From assembly GCF_030268005.1 (NCBI RefSeq), contig NZ_BRZC01000007.1, positions 1,077,611 to 1,141,610 on the forward strand: a DNA stretch of 64,000 bases. The letters are read 5' to 3'. Under the pieces are notes generated by a model that did not search any database, was not told the DNA's origin, and saw only the letters and a program-made list of their open reading frames with translations. Source of the stretch: Microbacterium arabinogalactanolyticum. Lineage in GTDB: Bacteria; Actinomycetota; Actinomycetes; Actinomycetales; Microbacteriaceae. Made by a program: the position numbers and the translations under genes. Positions 55,161 through 64,000 of this stretch are shown in pieces. Numbering within the stretch: the stretch's first letter is position 1; each line of letters starts with the position of its first letter.

Positions 55161-55176
55161 TGTTGACTGTTGACAG
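55161..55176. promoter_or_regulatory. GntR operator, autoregulatory
   Basis: TGTTGACTGTTGACAG matches the left two-thirds of the palindrome at 54427-54448, and sits 13 bases before the GntR start. Confidence 0.6.
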
Positions 55177-55251
55177 GGTACATCCTCCGTCAAGGGGTCT
55201 AGGATCGACGAGGAATCCTTCCCCGAGCACCAGGAAGCGAGGTGGTTCATC

Positions 55252-55314
55252 ATGTCGAGTGACAGTCACAGTCGCAGACACGTCATCCCCTCCGCTTCCG
55301 CACCGCTCGGCTGA
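55252..55314 (+). CDS. Possible 20-aa leader peptide of mgtE
   Basis: A 20-codon reading frame (Met-Ser-Ser-Asp-Ser-His start, rich in Ser, Arg and Pro, ending Pro-Leu-Gly) begins after an AGGTGG ribosome binding site. It ends 80 bases before mgtE. Pro-rich leader peptides control Mg2+ transporter genes in enterobacteria, so a similar role is possible. The expression evidence is only the ribosome binding site and position. Confidence 0.35.
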   Translation: MSSDSHSRRHVIPSASAPLG

Positions 55315-55373
55315 GCGGCGGCGTCTGCTGCGACGCGCGCCACGGCGTTCCCGTAACCCCGCTCAGTGCGGCG

Positions 55374-55390
55374 GTGCCTTCCTAAGGCAC
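55374..55390 (+). promoter_or_regulatory. Hairpin hiding the mgtE ribosome binding site
   Basis: GTGCCTT-CCT-AAGGCAC folds into a 7-bp stem. The only Shine-Dalgarno-like AAGG (55384-55387) for the ATG at 55395 is in its right arm, so translation would depend on opening the stem. Confidence 0.5.
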
Positions 55391-55394
55391 GCCC

Positions 55395-56750
55395 ATGACT
55401 CCCACCCAGCTTCAGACCGTCTCCGAGGCCGCCGACGAGATCCGTCGCCTCATCGCCCAGGGTGATCTGCCCGGCGCATCCGCCGTGCTGACCCCTCTCG
55501 CCGTTCCCGAGGTCGTCGAGCTCGTCGACCGGCTCCCCAACGACGACGCCGCGATCGTGTACCGCCTGCTCGCCAAGACCCGCGCCCTCGCGGTGTTCGA
55601 GGCCCTCTCCCCCGGCACCCGCGGCGACCTGGTGCAGGCGCTGCGAAACGTCGAGATCACTGCGCTGTTCGCCGAGATGGATCCGGATGACCGCGTCTGG
55701 CTGCTCGACGAGCTGCCGGCTTCGGTGGCACCCCAGCTGCTGCGCGGCCTCACCCGGCAGGAGCGCGACCTCACCTCCGGCATGCTCGGCTACCCGCAGG
55801 ACTCCATCGGGCGCCGCATGAGCCCGGAGTTCGTCACGACGCATCCGCAGCTGACCGTCCGCGAGACGTTCGCGCGCATCCGCGCCGCGCTCGACAGCGC
55901 CGAGACCGTGTACACCGTGCCCGTGACCGACGCCCGGCGTGTGGTCGGGGTCGTCAGCCTGCGCGATCTGATGTCGGCGGATGAGGACGCCGTCATCTCC
56001 GACGTGATGAACGAGCCGCACGTCGCCGAGGTGACGGAGAACGCCGAGACAACGGCCCGCCGAGCCACCGACTACAGCCTGCTGGCCCTTCCGGTCGTCG
56101 ACGGCGAGCAGCGGCTGGTTGGCATCCTCACCATCGACGACGCGGCGCGCATCCTCAAGCAGGAGGAGAGCGAGGATGCCGCGCGCCAGGGCGGCGTGGA
56201 GCCGCTGCGCCGCTCGTACCTGGGGACGCCCATCCGTCAGCTGGTGCGCTCGAGGGTCGTGTGGCTGCTCGTGCTCGCGGTCGGCGCGACCCTGACCGTG
56301 CAGGTGCTGGACACCTTCGAGGCGACGCTCGCGCAGATGACCGTGCTCGCGCTGTTCGTTCCGCTCCTGATCGGCACGGGCGGGAACACGGGCAACCAGG
56401 CGGCGACCACGGTGACGCGCTCACTCGCGCTGGGCGAGGTCAGCCCGCGCGACGTGCTGCGCGTGCTCTCCCGCGAGATCAGGGTCGGATTCTGCCTGGG
56501 GCTCCTCCTGGGCACGCTGGGATTCGTGATCGCGGGCCTGATCTACGAATGGCACGTCGGCCTGGTGATCGGCCTCACCCTGGTCGCGGTGTGCACGGTC
56601 GCGGCATCCGTGGGCGGGATGATGCCCCTGGCCGCCCGCGCGATCCGCGTCGACCCGGCCGTGTTCTCCAACCCGTTCATCACGACGTTCGTCGACGCGA
56701 CGGGTCTGGTGATCTACTTCCTGATCGCGAAGACCGTGCTGGGCCTGTGA
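55395..56750 (+). CDS. mgtE: Magnesium transporter MgtE
   Basis: 451 aa. An N-terminal superhelical domain (residues 10-130) is followed by two CBS domains (about 135-255; DSIGRRMSPEFVTTHPQLTVRETFARIR and VVSLRDLMSADEDAVISDVM). The five-helix transmembrane domain has the ion-pathway signature FVPLLIGTGGNTGNQAATTVTRSLALGE. It is a dimeric Mg2+ channel in which the cytoplasmic domains close the pore when Mg2+ is high. The leader upstream contains a small reading frame and a ribosome-binding-site hairpin. Confidence 0.95.
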   Translation: MTPTQLQTVSEAADEIRRLIAQGDLPGASAVLTPLAVPEVVELVDRLPNDDAAIVYRLLAKTRALAVFEALSPGTRGDLVQALRNVEITALFAEMDPDDRVWLLDELPASVAPQLLRGLTRQERDLTSGMLGYPQDSIGRRMSPEFVTTHPQLTVRETFARIRAALDSAETVYTVPVTDARRVVGVVSLRDLMSADEDAVISDVMNEPHVAEVTENAETTARRATDYSLLALPVVDGEQRLVGILTIDDAARILKQEESEDAARQGGVEPLRRSYLGTPIRQLVRSRVVWLLVLAVGATLTVQVLDTFEATLAQMTVLALFVPLLIGTGGNTGNQAATTVTRSLALGEVSPRDVLRVLSREIRVGFCLGLLLGTLGFVIAGLIYEWHVGLVIGLTLVAVCTVAASVGGMMPLAARAIRVDPAVFSNPFITTFVDATGLVIYFLIAKTVLGL

Positions 56751-56781
56751 GGCTCAGGCCCGTCGGCCCTACGCTGGGCGC

Positions 56782-58038
56782 ATGCCATCGTCCTCACCGC
56801 CGACGCCCGCACTCTGGGTGAGTCTGGCTCTGCCATCGGATGCTGATCTCAGCGCCGAACTCGCGGAGCTGCTGAGCGGACTGCGGATTCCCGCCGCAGT
56901 CCGCCACACCCGGTTGTTCGGGACCGGCACGATGGCGATGGTGCCGGCGGATGCCGAGATGTCGGTGCTTGCGATGACGGAGGGGTATGGTCCGGAAGTC
57001 GGTTGGGTGCATACCGACGAGGCCCTGCTCATCACAGCCCTCGACGCGCTGGCGGGGCCGGGAACCCTTATCGATGATCAGCCGTTCACCGCAAGAAGGG
57101 GTGCCTTGCGGTCGGATGACTTGATGCCGACGCCCGACTCGCCTGCCGCCGTGAGCCGGGAAAGGCCGGAGAGCCCGGACATACTGGCGAGCTCGGCACC
57201 GGTCACCGTCGTCGCGTGGACGACGCATCAACGCCGTGATGAGATCGCGATGATGGGCGCACGGCTCAGCATGGTGTTCGACTCCGTCGACGCCGGTCCT
57301 CTCGGCATCGCGCTGAAGCCGGCCAATCCCGGCCGCGTTGCGGAGGCGATGGCCCGCGAACTGTGGCGGGCTCACGATGGAATCGCCGTGTGGCGTGCCG
57401 GTGACGAGGCTGCAGCGGCTTTCGTTCAACGCGGCGAGACAGCGTTCGCCGCGTGGGATGCCCGCTGGATCGTGGTCGATCCGAGTCGACCTGGGCAGCT
57501 CGTTGGCGGCAGGCCTTTGAGCGCGCGACTCCGTGACGCGACGTCTCGTGACCACGATCCGGCCGCCTGGATCAAGCAGTTCCGCCTCGACGAGGGGCGA
57601 GCGACCCGCCTGCGGGCGCTGTTCCGACGTGAACCGCATCGCGAAGTGCTTTCCGAGCTGATGACGACGCTCGCTCTCCCTCACGACTGGTTGCGCCTGC
57701 TGTCGGATGCTCCGGACGACACGGACAGGATCGAGCCGCGCTCCGAGCGGCAATTGATCAGCTCCGAGCCACAGCGGATGATGAACGACGGCACTGCCGA
57801 GCCGCAGATGCCGTTCCGCCACCGGCATCCGCGGCGCTGGCTTGCACTCGCCCTCTGCGGGATCATCGCATTCGCGGCATACGGCACAACACGCGTCTTG
57901 AGCGGAGCCGGGACCGGATGGGGCCTGGTCGTCGGCAGCGCGATCTGTCTCATCCTTCTGGTGTTGGACGATGCCTTCGCCCGCGCATGGAGAGGCGCGC
58001 CTGACGAATCACGCAAAGACCCGGACGCCACCGGCTGA
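56782..58038 (+). CDS. Uncharacterised protein with two C-terminal membrane helices
   Basis: 418 aa. The first about 350 residues are soluble and acidic-basic mixed, with no motif I recognise. Two helices follow near the C-terminus (WLALALCGIIAFAAYGTTRVL and WGLVVGSAICLILLVLDDAFA). The opening (WVSLALPSDADLSAELAELLSGLRIPAAVRH) suggests a domain repeated at about residue 125 (SAPVTVVAWTTHQRRDEIAMMGARLSMVF). TACGCT at 56770-56775 lies six bases before the ATG. Codon use looks slightly less GC-biased than its neighbours. Confidence 0.72.
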   Translation: MPSSSPPTPALWVSLALPSDADLSAELAELLSGLRIPAAVRHTRLFGTGTMAMVPADAEMSVLAMTEGYGPEVGWVHTDEALLITALDALAGPGTLIDDQPFTARRGALRSDDLMPTPDSPAAVSRERPESPDILASSAPVTVVAWTTHQRRDEIAMMGARLSMVFDSVDAGPLGIALKPANPGRVAEAMARELWRAHDGIAVWRAGDEAAAAFVQRGETAFAAWDARWIVVDPSRPGQLVGGRPLSARLRDATSRDHDPAAWIKQFRLDEGRATRLRALFRREPHREVLSELMTTLALPHDWLRLLSDAPDDTDRIEPRSERQLISSEPQRMMNDGTAEPQMPFRHRHPRRWLALALCGIIAFAAYGTTRVLSGAGTGWGLVVGSAICLILLVLDDAFARAWRGAPDESRKDPDATG

Positions 58039-58056
58039 TCGATGGCCGCCGATCTT

Positions 58057-58128
58057 CGCCCCTGCTGAGCTACCTTGCCCCTGCTGACACACGTGAACCA
58101 GCCGGGGCGAGGTAGGTGAGCAGGGGCG
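58057..58128. terminator. Long imperfect hairpin terminator
   Basis: CGCCCCTGCT-gag-CTACCT (58057-58075) pairs with AGGTAG-gtg-AGCAGGGGCG (58110-58128), with a further GCCCC/GGGGC stem inside. It ends both the plus-strand gene and the convergent dnaK operon. Confidence 0.7.
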
Positions 58129-58141
58129 GGAAGGCTTGCGC

Positions 58142-58609
58142 TCAGGCCCCGCCGCGCGGGGCCTCGTCATCGGCATCCGCGTCACCCTCCGGCGCGGTCA
58201 GGGTGCGCGGATGCCACAGCACCACCTCGGTGGAGCGGCGGATGCGCCGGCCGGATGCCAGCGAGACGATCGACCCGGTCGCCCCGGCGGCGAAGACGCG
58301 AACGCCGGGGCGGCTCTCCCGCTCGGCGCGCAGAGCGCCCTCGAGCTCTGTGACGCGGGAGCGCAGCATCCGCACCTCGTCCTCCAGGTCGAGCAGACGG
58401 GCGATCGCCGGGAGGCTCATCCCCTCGCTCGACAGCTGCGCGACCTCGCGGAGCTGCTCGATGTCGCGCATCGAGTAGCGCCGCGAGCCGCCGCGCGTGC
58501 GGCCGGGCACCACCAGGCCGATGCGGTCGTACTGCCGCAGCGTCTGGGGGTGCATGCCGGCCAGCTCGGCAGCGACCGCGATCGCGAAGACGGGGGACTC
58601 GGCATCCAT
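58142..58609 (-). CDS. hspR: HspR, MerR-family heat-shock repressor
   Basis: 155 aa. The N-terminal MerR-type HTH reads VFAIAVAAELAGMHPQTLRQYDRIGLVVPGRTRGGSRRYSMRDIEQLREV. A helical segment (EDEVRMLRSRVTELEGALRAE) follows, then a short C-terminus. It represses the dnaK operon and clpB by binding HAIR sites, with DnaK as corepressor in studied actinobacteria. It is the last gene of the operon it controls; its ATG follows the dnaJ stop by one base. Confidence 0.94.
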   Translation of the reverse strand: MDAESPVFAIAVAAELAGMHPQTLRQYDRIGLVVPGRTRGGSRRYSMRDIEQLREVAQLSSEGMSLPAIARLLDLEDEVRMLRSRVTELEGALRAERESRPGVRVFAAGATGSIVSLASGRRIRRSTEVVLWHPRTLTAPEGDADADDEAPRGGA

Positions 58610-58610
58610 G

Positions 58611-59594
58611 TCAGGCCTTGGCCTTCGCCATCATCTCGGCCCGCGGGTTCTCCGTCGGCTCGAGTTCATGGAAGCGCTGCAGCGCCTCCTTCGCGGCGTC
58701 GTCGAGGTGCGAGGGGACGGCGACCTGCAGCTCTGCCAGCAGGTCGCCCGTGCCCTTCTTCGCAGAGGCGATGCCCCGGCCCTTGACGCGCAGCACGCGC
58801 CCGGAGGGCGTACCCGGCGCGACCCGCAGCTTGACCGTCTCGCCGCCCAGGGTGGGCACCTCGATGGTCGCGCCGAGCGTCGCCTCGGTGAACGTGACGG
58901 GCACCGTCAGCCGCAGGTTCAGCCCGTCGCGGGTGAACACCGGATGCGGGCGCACCGTGACCTGCACGACGATGTCGCCGGGCTCCCCGCCGTCGGGCGA
59001 GGGGCGGCCGCGGCCGCGCAGACGGATCTTCTGGCCGTCGGCGACGCCCGCGGGCACCTTGATCTTGAAGGGCTTGCCGTCCTCGGCCTGCAGGGTGATG
59101 GTCTCGCCCTTGGCGGCCGTGACGAAGTCCAGGGTGGTGCGGGCCGTGACGTCGGCGCCCTTCTGAGGGCCGCCGAAGCCACGGAATCCGCCCGACGACT
59201 GCCCGAACCGGCCTCCGCCGAACGAGCCGCCGCCCTGGTTGAACATCGAGAAGATGTCGTCGAAGTCGGCCTGACGGCCGCCGCCCTGCCCGAATCGGCT
59301 GAACACGTCCTCGAAGCCGCCCGCGCCACCGCCGCCGGGCGCGGTGAAACGCGCCCCCGAGCCCATCGCGCGGATCTCGTCGTACTCGCGACGCTGCTCG
59401 GCATCGCTGAGCACGCTGTACGCCTCGCTGATCTCCTTGAACTTCGCCTCGGCCGCAGCATCACCCGGGTTGGAGTCCGGGTGGTACTTCCGCGCGAGCT
59501 TGCGGTACGTCTTCTTCAGTTCCGCATCGGAGATGTCCTTCGAGACGCCGAGCGTCTTGTAGAAGTCCTTGTCGAACCAATCCTGGCTGGCCAT
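58611..59594 (-). CDS. dnaJ: DnaJ-type cochaperone without zinc finger
   Basis: 327 aa. The J domain is at residues 8-75 with HPD in KYHPDSNPG. A Gly/Phe-rich linker spans about 80-150 and two C-terminal beta-domains follow (IKVPAGVADGQKIRLRGRG ... VTFTEATLGATIEVPTL). The CXXCXGXG zinc-binding repeats of canonical DnaJ are absent, so it is a CbpA/DnaJ1-like class II protein. It stimulates DnaK ATPase and delivers substrates. It lies seven bases after grpE. Confidence 0.93.
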   Translation of the reverse strand: MASQDWFDKDFYKTLGVSKDISDAELKKTYRKLARKYHPDSNPGDAAAEAKFKEISEAYSVLSDAEQRREYDEIRAMGSGARFTAPGGGGAGGFEDVFSRFGQGGGRQADFDDIFSMFNQGGGSFGGGRFGQSSGGFRGFGGPQKGADVTARTTLDFVTAAKGETITLQAEDGKPFKIKVPAGVADGQKIRLRGRGRPSPDGGEPGDIVVQVTVRPHPVFTRDGLNLRLTVPVTFTEATLGATIEVPTLGGETVKLRVAPGTPSGRVLRVKGRGIASAKKGTGDLLAELQVAVPSHLDDAAKEALQRFHELEPTENPRAEMMAKAKA

Positions 59595-59601
59595 CGATCA
59601 C

Positions 59602-60237
59602 CTACTCCGCAGGAACGGCGACGACGACCTTCGCCGGACGCAGCTCGACATCGCCCAGCCGGTAGCCGACCTCGACGACCTCGAGGATGGTCGAGGTGGT
59701 GGCACCAGGGGTGGGCTGCTGGAAGATCGCCTCGTGCTGCTGCGGGTCGAACTCCTCGCCCTTCTCGCCGTAGGCGACGACGCCGAGCTTCTCGACCACA
59801 CCGCGCAGCTTCTCGGAGATCACGGCGAAGGGAGAGCCCTCCTCCAGATCGCCGTGCTGCTGCGCGCGATCGAGGTCGTCCAGCACGGGGAGCAGGCCCT
59901 TGGCCACCTCGCCCTTGGCGCGGGCGATCTCGACATGGCGCTGCTCCTCGGTGCGACGCCGGTAGTTGGCGTACTCCGCGGTCAGGCGCTTCAGGTCGTT
60001 GAGCAGGGCGTGCTCGGCATCCACGATTCCGGCATCCGAGCCGTCCTCGCTGGACGCCTCGGGCGTCTGCTCGGCGTTCAGGATGTCATCCACCGTGAAG
60101 TCGTCATCCGAGCCCTCGGCTGCGGAGGCCTCGGCGGAGTCCTGGTTCACCTGCGGCTCGGGGCCGGATGCCGCAGCATCCGACCCCGCACCCTCAGGCT
60201 GAACCTCGTCGTTCTCGTCGAAGTTCTTGTCCGTCAT
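59602..60237 (-). CDS. grpE: GrpE nucleotide exchange factor
   Basis: 211 aa. The acidic, low-complexity N-terminus (about 75 residues) is followed by a long coiled coil (LNDLKRLTAEYANYRRRTEEQRHVEIARAKGE) and the C-terminal beta-domain (VVEKLGVVAYGEKGEEFDPQQHEAIFQQP, ILEVVEVGYRLGDVELRPAKVVVA). It dimerises and releases ADP from DnaK. It starts two bases after the dnaK stop. Confidence 0.96.
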   Translation of the reverse strand: MTDKNFDENDEVQPEGAGSDAAASGPEPQVNQDSAEASAAEGSDDDFTVDDILNAEQTPEASSEDGSDAGIVDAEHALLNDLKRLTAEYANYRRRTEEQRHVEIARAKGEVAKGLLPVLDDLDRAQQHGDLEEGSPFAVISEKLRGVVEKLGVVAYGEKGEEFDPQQHEAIFQQPTPGATTSTILEVVEVGYRLGDVELRPAKVVVAVPAE

Positions 60238-60239
60238 GG

Positions 60240-62158
<1,919 letters not shown>

Positions 62159-62162
62159 AAAA

Positions 62163-62210
62163 CCTGAGTCGCGATGACTCAAGTGTAACCGCGACACCGG
62201 ATGCTGTCAA
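62163..62210 (-). promoter_or_regulatory. dnaK promoter with HAIR operator
   Basis: Minus-strand -35 TTGACA (62210-62205) and -10 TACACT (62187-62182) have 17-base spacing. CCTGAGT-N7-ACTCAAG (62163-62183) overlaps the end of the -10 box and the start site, so bound HspR blocks initiation. ACTCA and TGAGT half-sites further upstream (62229-62242) point outward. Confidence 0.88.
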
Positions 62211-62262
62211 GAAAGTTGATAGAGGTCGACTCAGGTTTGAGTGGATGCGCTGTCCGGCCCCC

Positions 62263-62877
62263 TCAGCGCTCGCGCACGCGATCGAGCAGCCGGTTGAGCG
62301 TCGCGGGCGTCCGCTCCAGCGGCACCGCATCGATGACATCCGCCGCGAAGCGGGACTTGCGGCCGGCGGCGGTGCCCGCGAACCGGTGCAGCTGCTCTTC
62401 GATGCTGCGCACGCGCTGCGCCGGCTGCCGCTGGAACCGGCGGAACCGTGCCCGCTCCCGGGCATCGAGGGCCTCGAGAACCAGCTCGGCTCCGGCGGCG
62501 CGGATGACCTCGTCTTCCAGGTCGCGCTCGCAGCCGAAGAACCCGAGGGGCTCGAGCGAGTCCATGTCGGCGGCGCCCCGTGCACCCCGGCCTGCATCAT
62601 CGAGCATCCCCAGGTCGGCGAGGACCCGCTGCACGTATCGCTGCTCAGCCGCATCGTACAGACCGAGGACCCGAGCCGACGCGCCCCGCAGTGCAGTCAA
62701 CGCCTTGCGCAGGTTCGTGATGCCGTCGAGCTCCCGCAGTTCCACTCCGTCGAGCGGGCCGGTCCCTGCCTGCGACTCCGCGCGGCGACGCGCGAGTGCC
62801 TCGATCGCGAGCCGGTCGCTCCGGCCCTCGACCAGCACGACGATGAGTGCCGCAGACCCCGCATCAGCACCCGGCAT
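62263..62877 (-). CDS. TOPRIM-domain protein (OLD-like nuclease/ligase fold), stand-alone
   Basis: 204 aa. The N-terminal TOPRIM signature is LIVVLVEGRSDRLAIEALA (conserved Glu and Asp pair), followed by LYDAAEQRYVQRVLADLG where OLD-type nucleases carry a DxD-like acidic site (here D-A-A-E). No ABC ATPase domain is attached. Such proteins are annotated as TOPRIM nucleotidyl transferase/hydrolase; a nucleic acid role is likely but unproven. The C-terminus is helical and Arg-rich (ERARFRRFQRQPAQRVRS). Confidence 0.78.
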   Translation of the reverse strand: MPGADAGSAALIVVLVEGRSDRLAIEALARRRAESQAGTGPLDGVELRELDGITNLRKALTALRGASARVLGLYDAAEQRYVQRVLADLGMLDDAGRGARGAADMDSLEPLGFFGCERDLEDEVIRAAGAELVLEALDARERARFRRFQRQPAQRVRSIEEQLHRFAGTAAGRKSRFAADVIDAVPLERTPATLNRLLDRVRER

Positions 62878-62895
62878 GGCGAGACGTCCGTCGAT

Positions 62896-63219
62896 TCAGC
62901 TCAGCGCGTCGATGGCAGCGGCATCCAGCGTCAGCACGACCTCCTGATAGGACGCGATCATGCTGAGCACCTCCTCACGATGTCCCTCTCGCCAGAGCGC
63001 GCTGCCGTAGAACCGGTCCTCCTGCTCGTCGCGATGCGCGAGCGAGTCGAAGGCGCGCATCAGCACGTAGGAGACGTCGTCGTGCTCGCTGGGCGCGTAG
63101 CGCACCACGCGGATGCCCGAGTCGACGAGCTGCGGCATGACCTTGGTGTGGAAGAGGTCGTGGAAGCGCTCGCGCGTGCCGGGTTCGAGCACGTAGGAGC
63201 GGATCTCGAGAACGGGCAC
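62896..63219 (-). CDS. NIPSNAP-family protein
   Basis: 107 aa. It is a ferredoxin-like alpha/beta barrel with VLEIRSYVLEPGTRERFHDLFHTKVMPQL and a central DVSYVLMRAFDSLAHRDEQEDRFYGS, matching NIPSNAP (PF07978-type) proteins of unknown molecular function. The start is GTG at 63219. It precedes the TOPRIM gene by 18 bases and may share its transcript. Confidence 0.88.
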   Translation of the reverse strand: MPVLEIRSYVLEPGTRERFHDLFHTKVMPQLVDSGIRVVRYAPSEHDDVSYVLMRAFDSLAHRDEQEDRFYGSALWREGHREEVLSMIASYQEVVLTLDAAAIDALS

Positions 63220-63334
63220 GGTGACTCCGATCGTGAGGGCTGGCAGGCGCTGGCCATCCTCGCACGCGCGGGGCGGCGGCGCGAGGGTGCCGCGATACCC
63301 TGGTCACCTCCCCACTCCCGAGAGATCCCAGGGC

Positions 63335-64000
63335 ATGAGCGCGACCGCATCCTCCTCCATCCGCCCCGAAGACGCCAAGCTCGGCTGGCGCGCGAACATC
63401 GCCTACGGCTTCCAGCACGTGCTCACCATGTACGGCGGCATCATCGCACCGCCGCTGGTGATGGGGCAGGCGGCGGGGATGTCGCAGGCCGATCTCGGGA
63501 TGCTGGTGGCCTGCTCCCTGTTCATGGGCGGCCTGGCCACGCTGCTGCAGACTCTCGGCATCCCGTTCTTCGGCTCCCGGCTCCCGCTCGTGCAGGGCGT
63601 CTCGTTCTCGGGCATCGCGACCATGCTCGCGATCCAGGGCGATGGCGGCATCCAGGCGGTGATGGGCGCCGTCATCGTGTCGTCACTCATCGGCATCCTG
63701 CTCGTCCCGCTGTTCGCGATGGTGCTGCGCTTCTTCCCTCCGGTCGTCACGGGCACCGTGATCACCTCGATCGGTCTGTCGCTGATGCCGGTGGCCGCCG
63801 GGTGGGCGATGGGACCGGATGCGAAGGATCCGGCGTTCGGGTCTCCGGGAAACGTGGGACTGGCCGCCGCGACGGTGGTGATCATCATCGTGCTGACCAA
63901 GCTCGGCACGCCCTCGATCGCGCGCCTGAGCGTGCTGCTGTCGCTGGGCATCGGCACGATCCTCGCTGTGTTCCTGGGTGCCGCGGACTTCTCCGGCGTG
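63335..64000 (+). CDS. NCS2-family nucleobase:cation symporter, 5' part
   Basis: 222 codons are visible to the window edge. The start KLGWRANIAYGFQHVLTMYGGIIAPPLVMG, the helix GIPFFGSRLPLVQGVSFSGIATMLAIQG and PPVVTGTVITSIGLSLMPVAAGWA match uracil/xanthine permeases of the NAT/NCS2 family. It should import a purine or pyrimidine base with a cation. TACCCT at 63296-63301 is a candidate -10 box with a short leader. It is divergent from the NIPSNAP gene. Confidence 0.93.
   Translation, partial: MSATASSSIRPEDAKLGWRANIAYGFQHVLTMYGGIIAPPLVMGQAAGMSQADLGMLVACSLFMGGLATLLQTLGIPFFGSRLPLVQGVSFSGIATMLAIQGDGGIQAVMGAVIVSSLIGILLVPLFAMVLRFFPPVVTGTVITSIGLSLMPVAAGWAMGPDAKDPAFGSPGNVGLAAATVVIIIVLTKLGTPSIARLSVLLSLGIGTILAVFLGAADFSGV

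Noticed and set aside
55315..55394. M-box Mg2+ riboswitch before mgtE
   Set aside because: I cannot find the M-box core sequences; the leader has other stems and a small reading frame instead.

Overview
The window is high-GC DNA from an actinobacterium, most likely Microbacteriaceae and probably Microbacterium. The evidence is the dnaK-grpE-dnaJ-hspR operon with HAIR operators, the many genes with a TAnnnT box 6-7 bases before the start codon (leaderless transcripts), and the catabolic gene content. I see no rRNA, tRNA, CRISPR array, insertion sequence or phage gene, and no stretch over 300 bases without a gene.

Layout. 1-29.4 kb is a mosaic of housekeeping and accessory genes: an MFS exporter, a NarL-type two-component pair, an EEP-domain membrane protein, an FMN reductase, a BenE-type transporter, a NatAB-like ABC exporter, a nitroreductase, a GH15 hydrolase divergent from a G6PD-like dehydrogenase, a GPH symporter, an Lrp-type regulator divergent from an M28 peptidase/hydrolase pair, clpB, a membrane protein-TetR pair, coaBC, an NRDE protein, a GlxA-type regulator, a GT4 glycosyltransferase, and a DHFR-like reductase divergent from a TetR regulator.

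29.5-50.2 kb is the most interesting part. It looks like one D-arabinan utilisation regulon. It encodes secreted DUF4185/GH183-type proteins (candidate endo-D-arabinanases, the class that cuts mycobacterial arabinogalactan and lipoarabinomannan), a sugar ABC importer, and cytoplasmic GH172 and GH116 enzymes (candidate exo-alpha- and exo-beta-D-arabinofuranosidases). It also encodes a fucose-isomerase-like enzyme (D-arabinose to D-ribulose), an FGGY kinase (D-ribulose to D-ribulose 5-phosphate), a polyol-type SDR and a LacI regulator. A 12-bp palindrome, GAAATCGATTTC, or a close variant lies in every promoter region of the block and ties the transcription units together. From memory, published work on Microbacterium arabinogalactanolyticum describes GH183, GH172 and GH116 D-arabinan enzymes; this locus may be that system or a close relative, and the operator network, transporter and accessory genes extend it.

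50.3-55.1 kb holds a GntR-controlled tripartite tricarboxylate transporter plus a DHDPS-family lyase. 55.2-58.0 kb holds mgtE with a possible leader peptide and an uncharacterised membrane protein. 58.1-62.2 kb is the HspR heat-shock operon. The end carries a TOPRIM protein, a NIPSNAP protein and the start of an NCS2 nucleobase permease.
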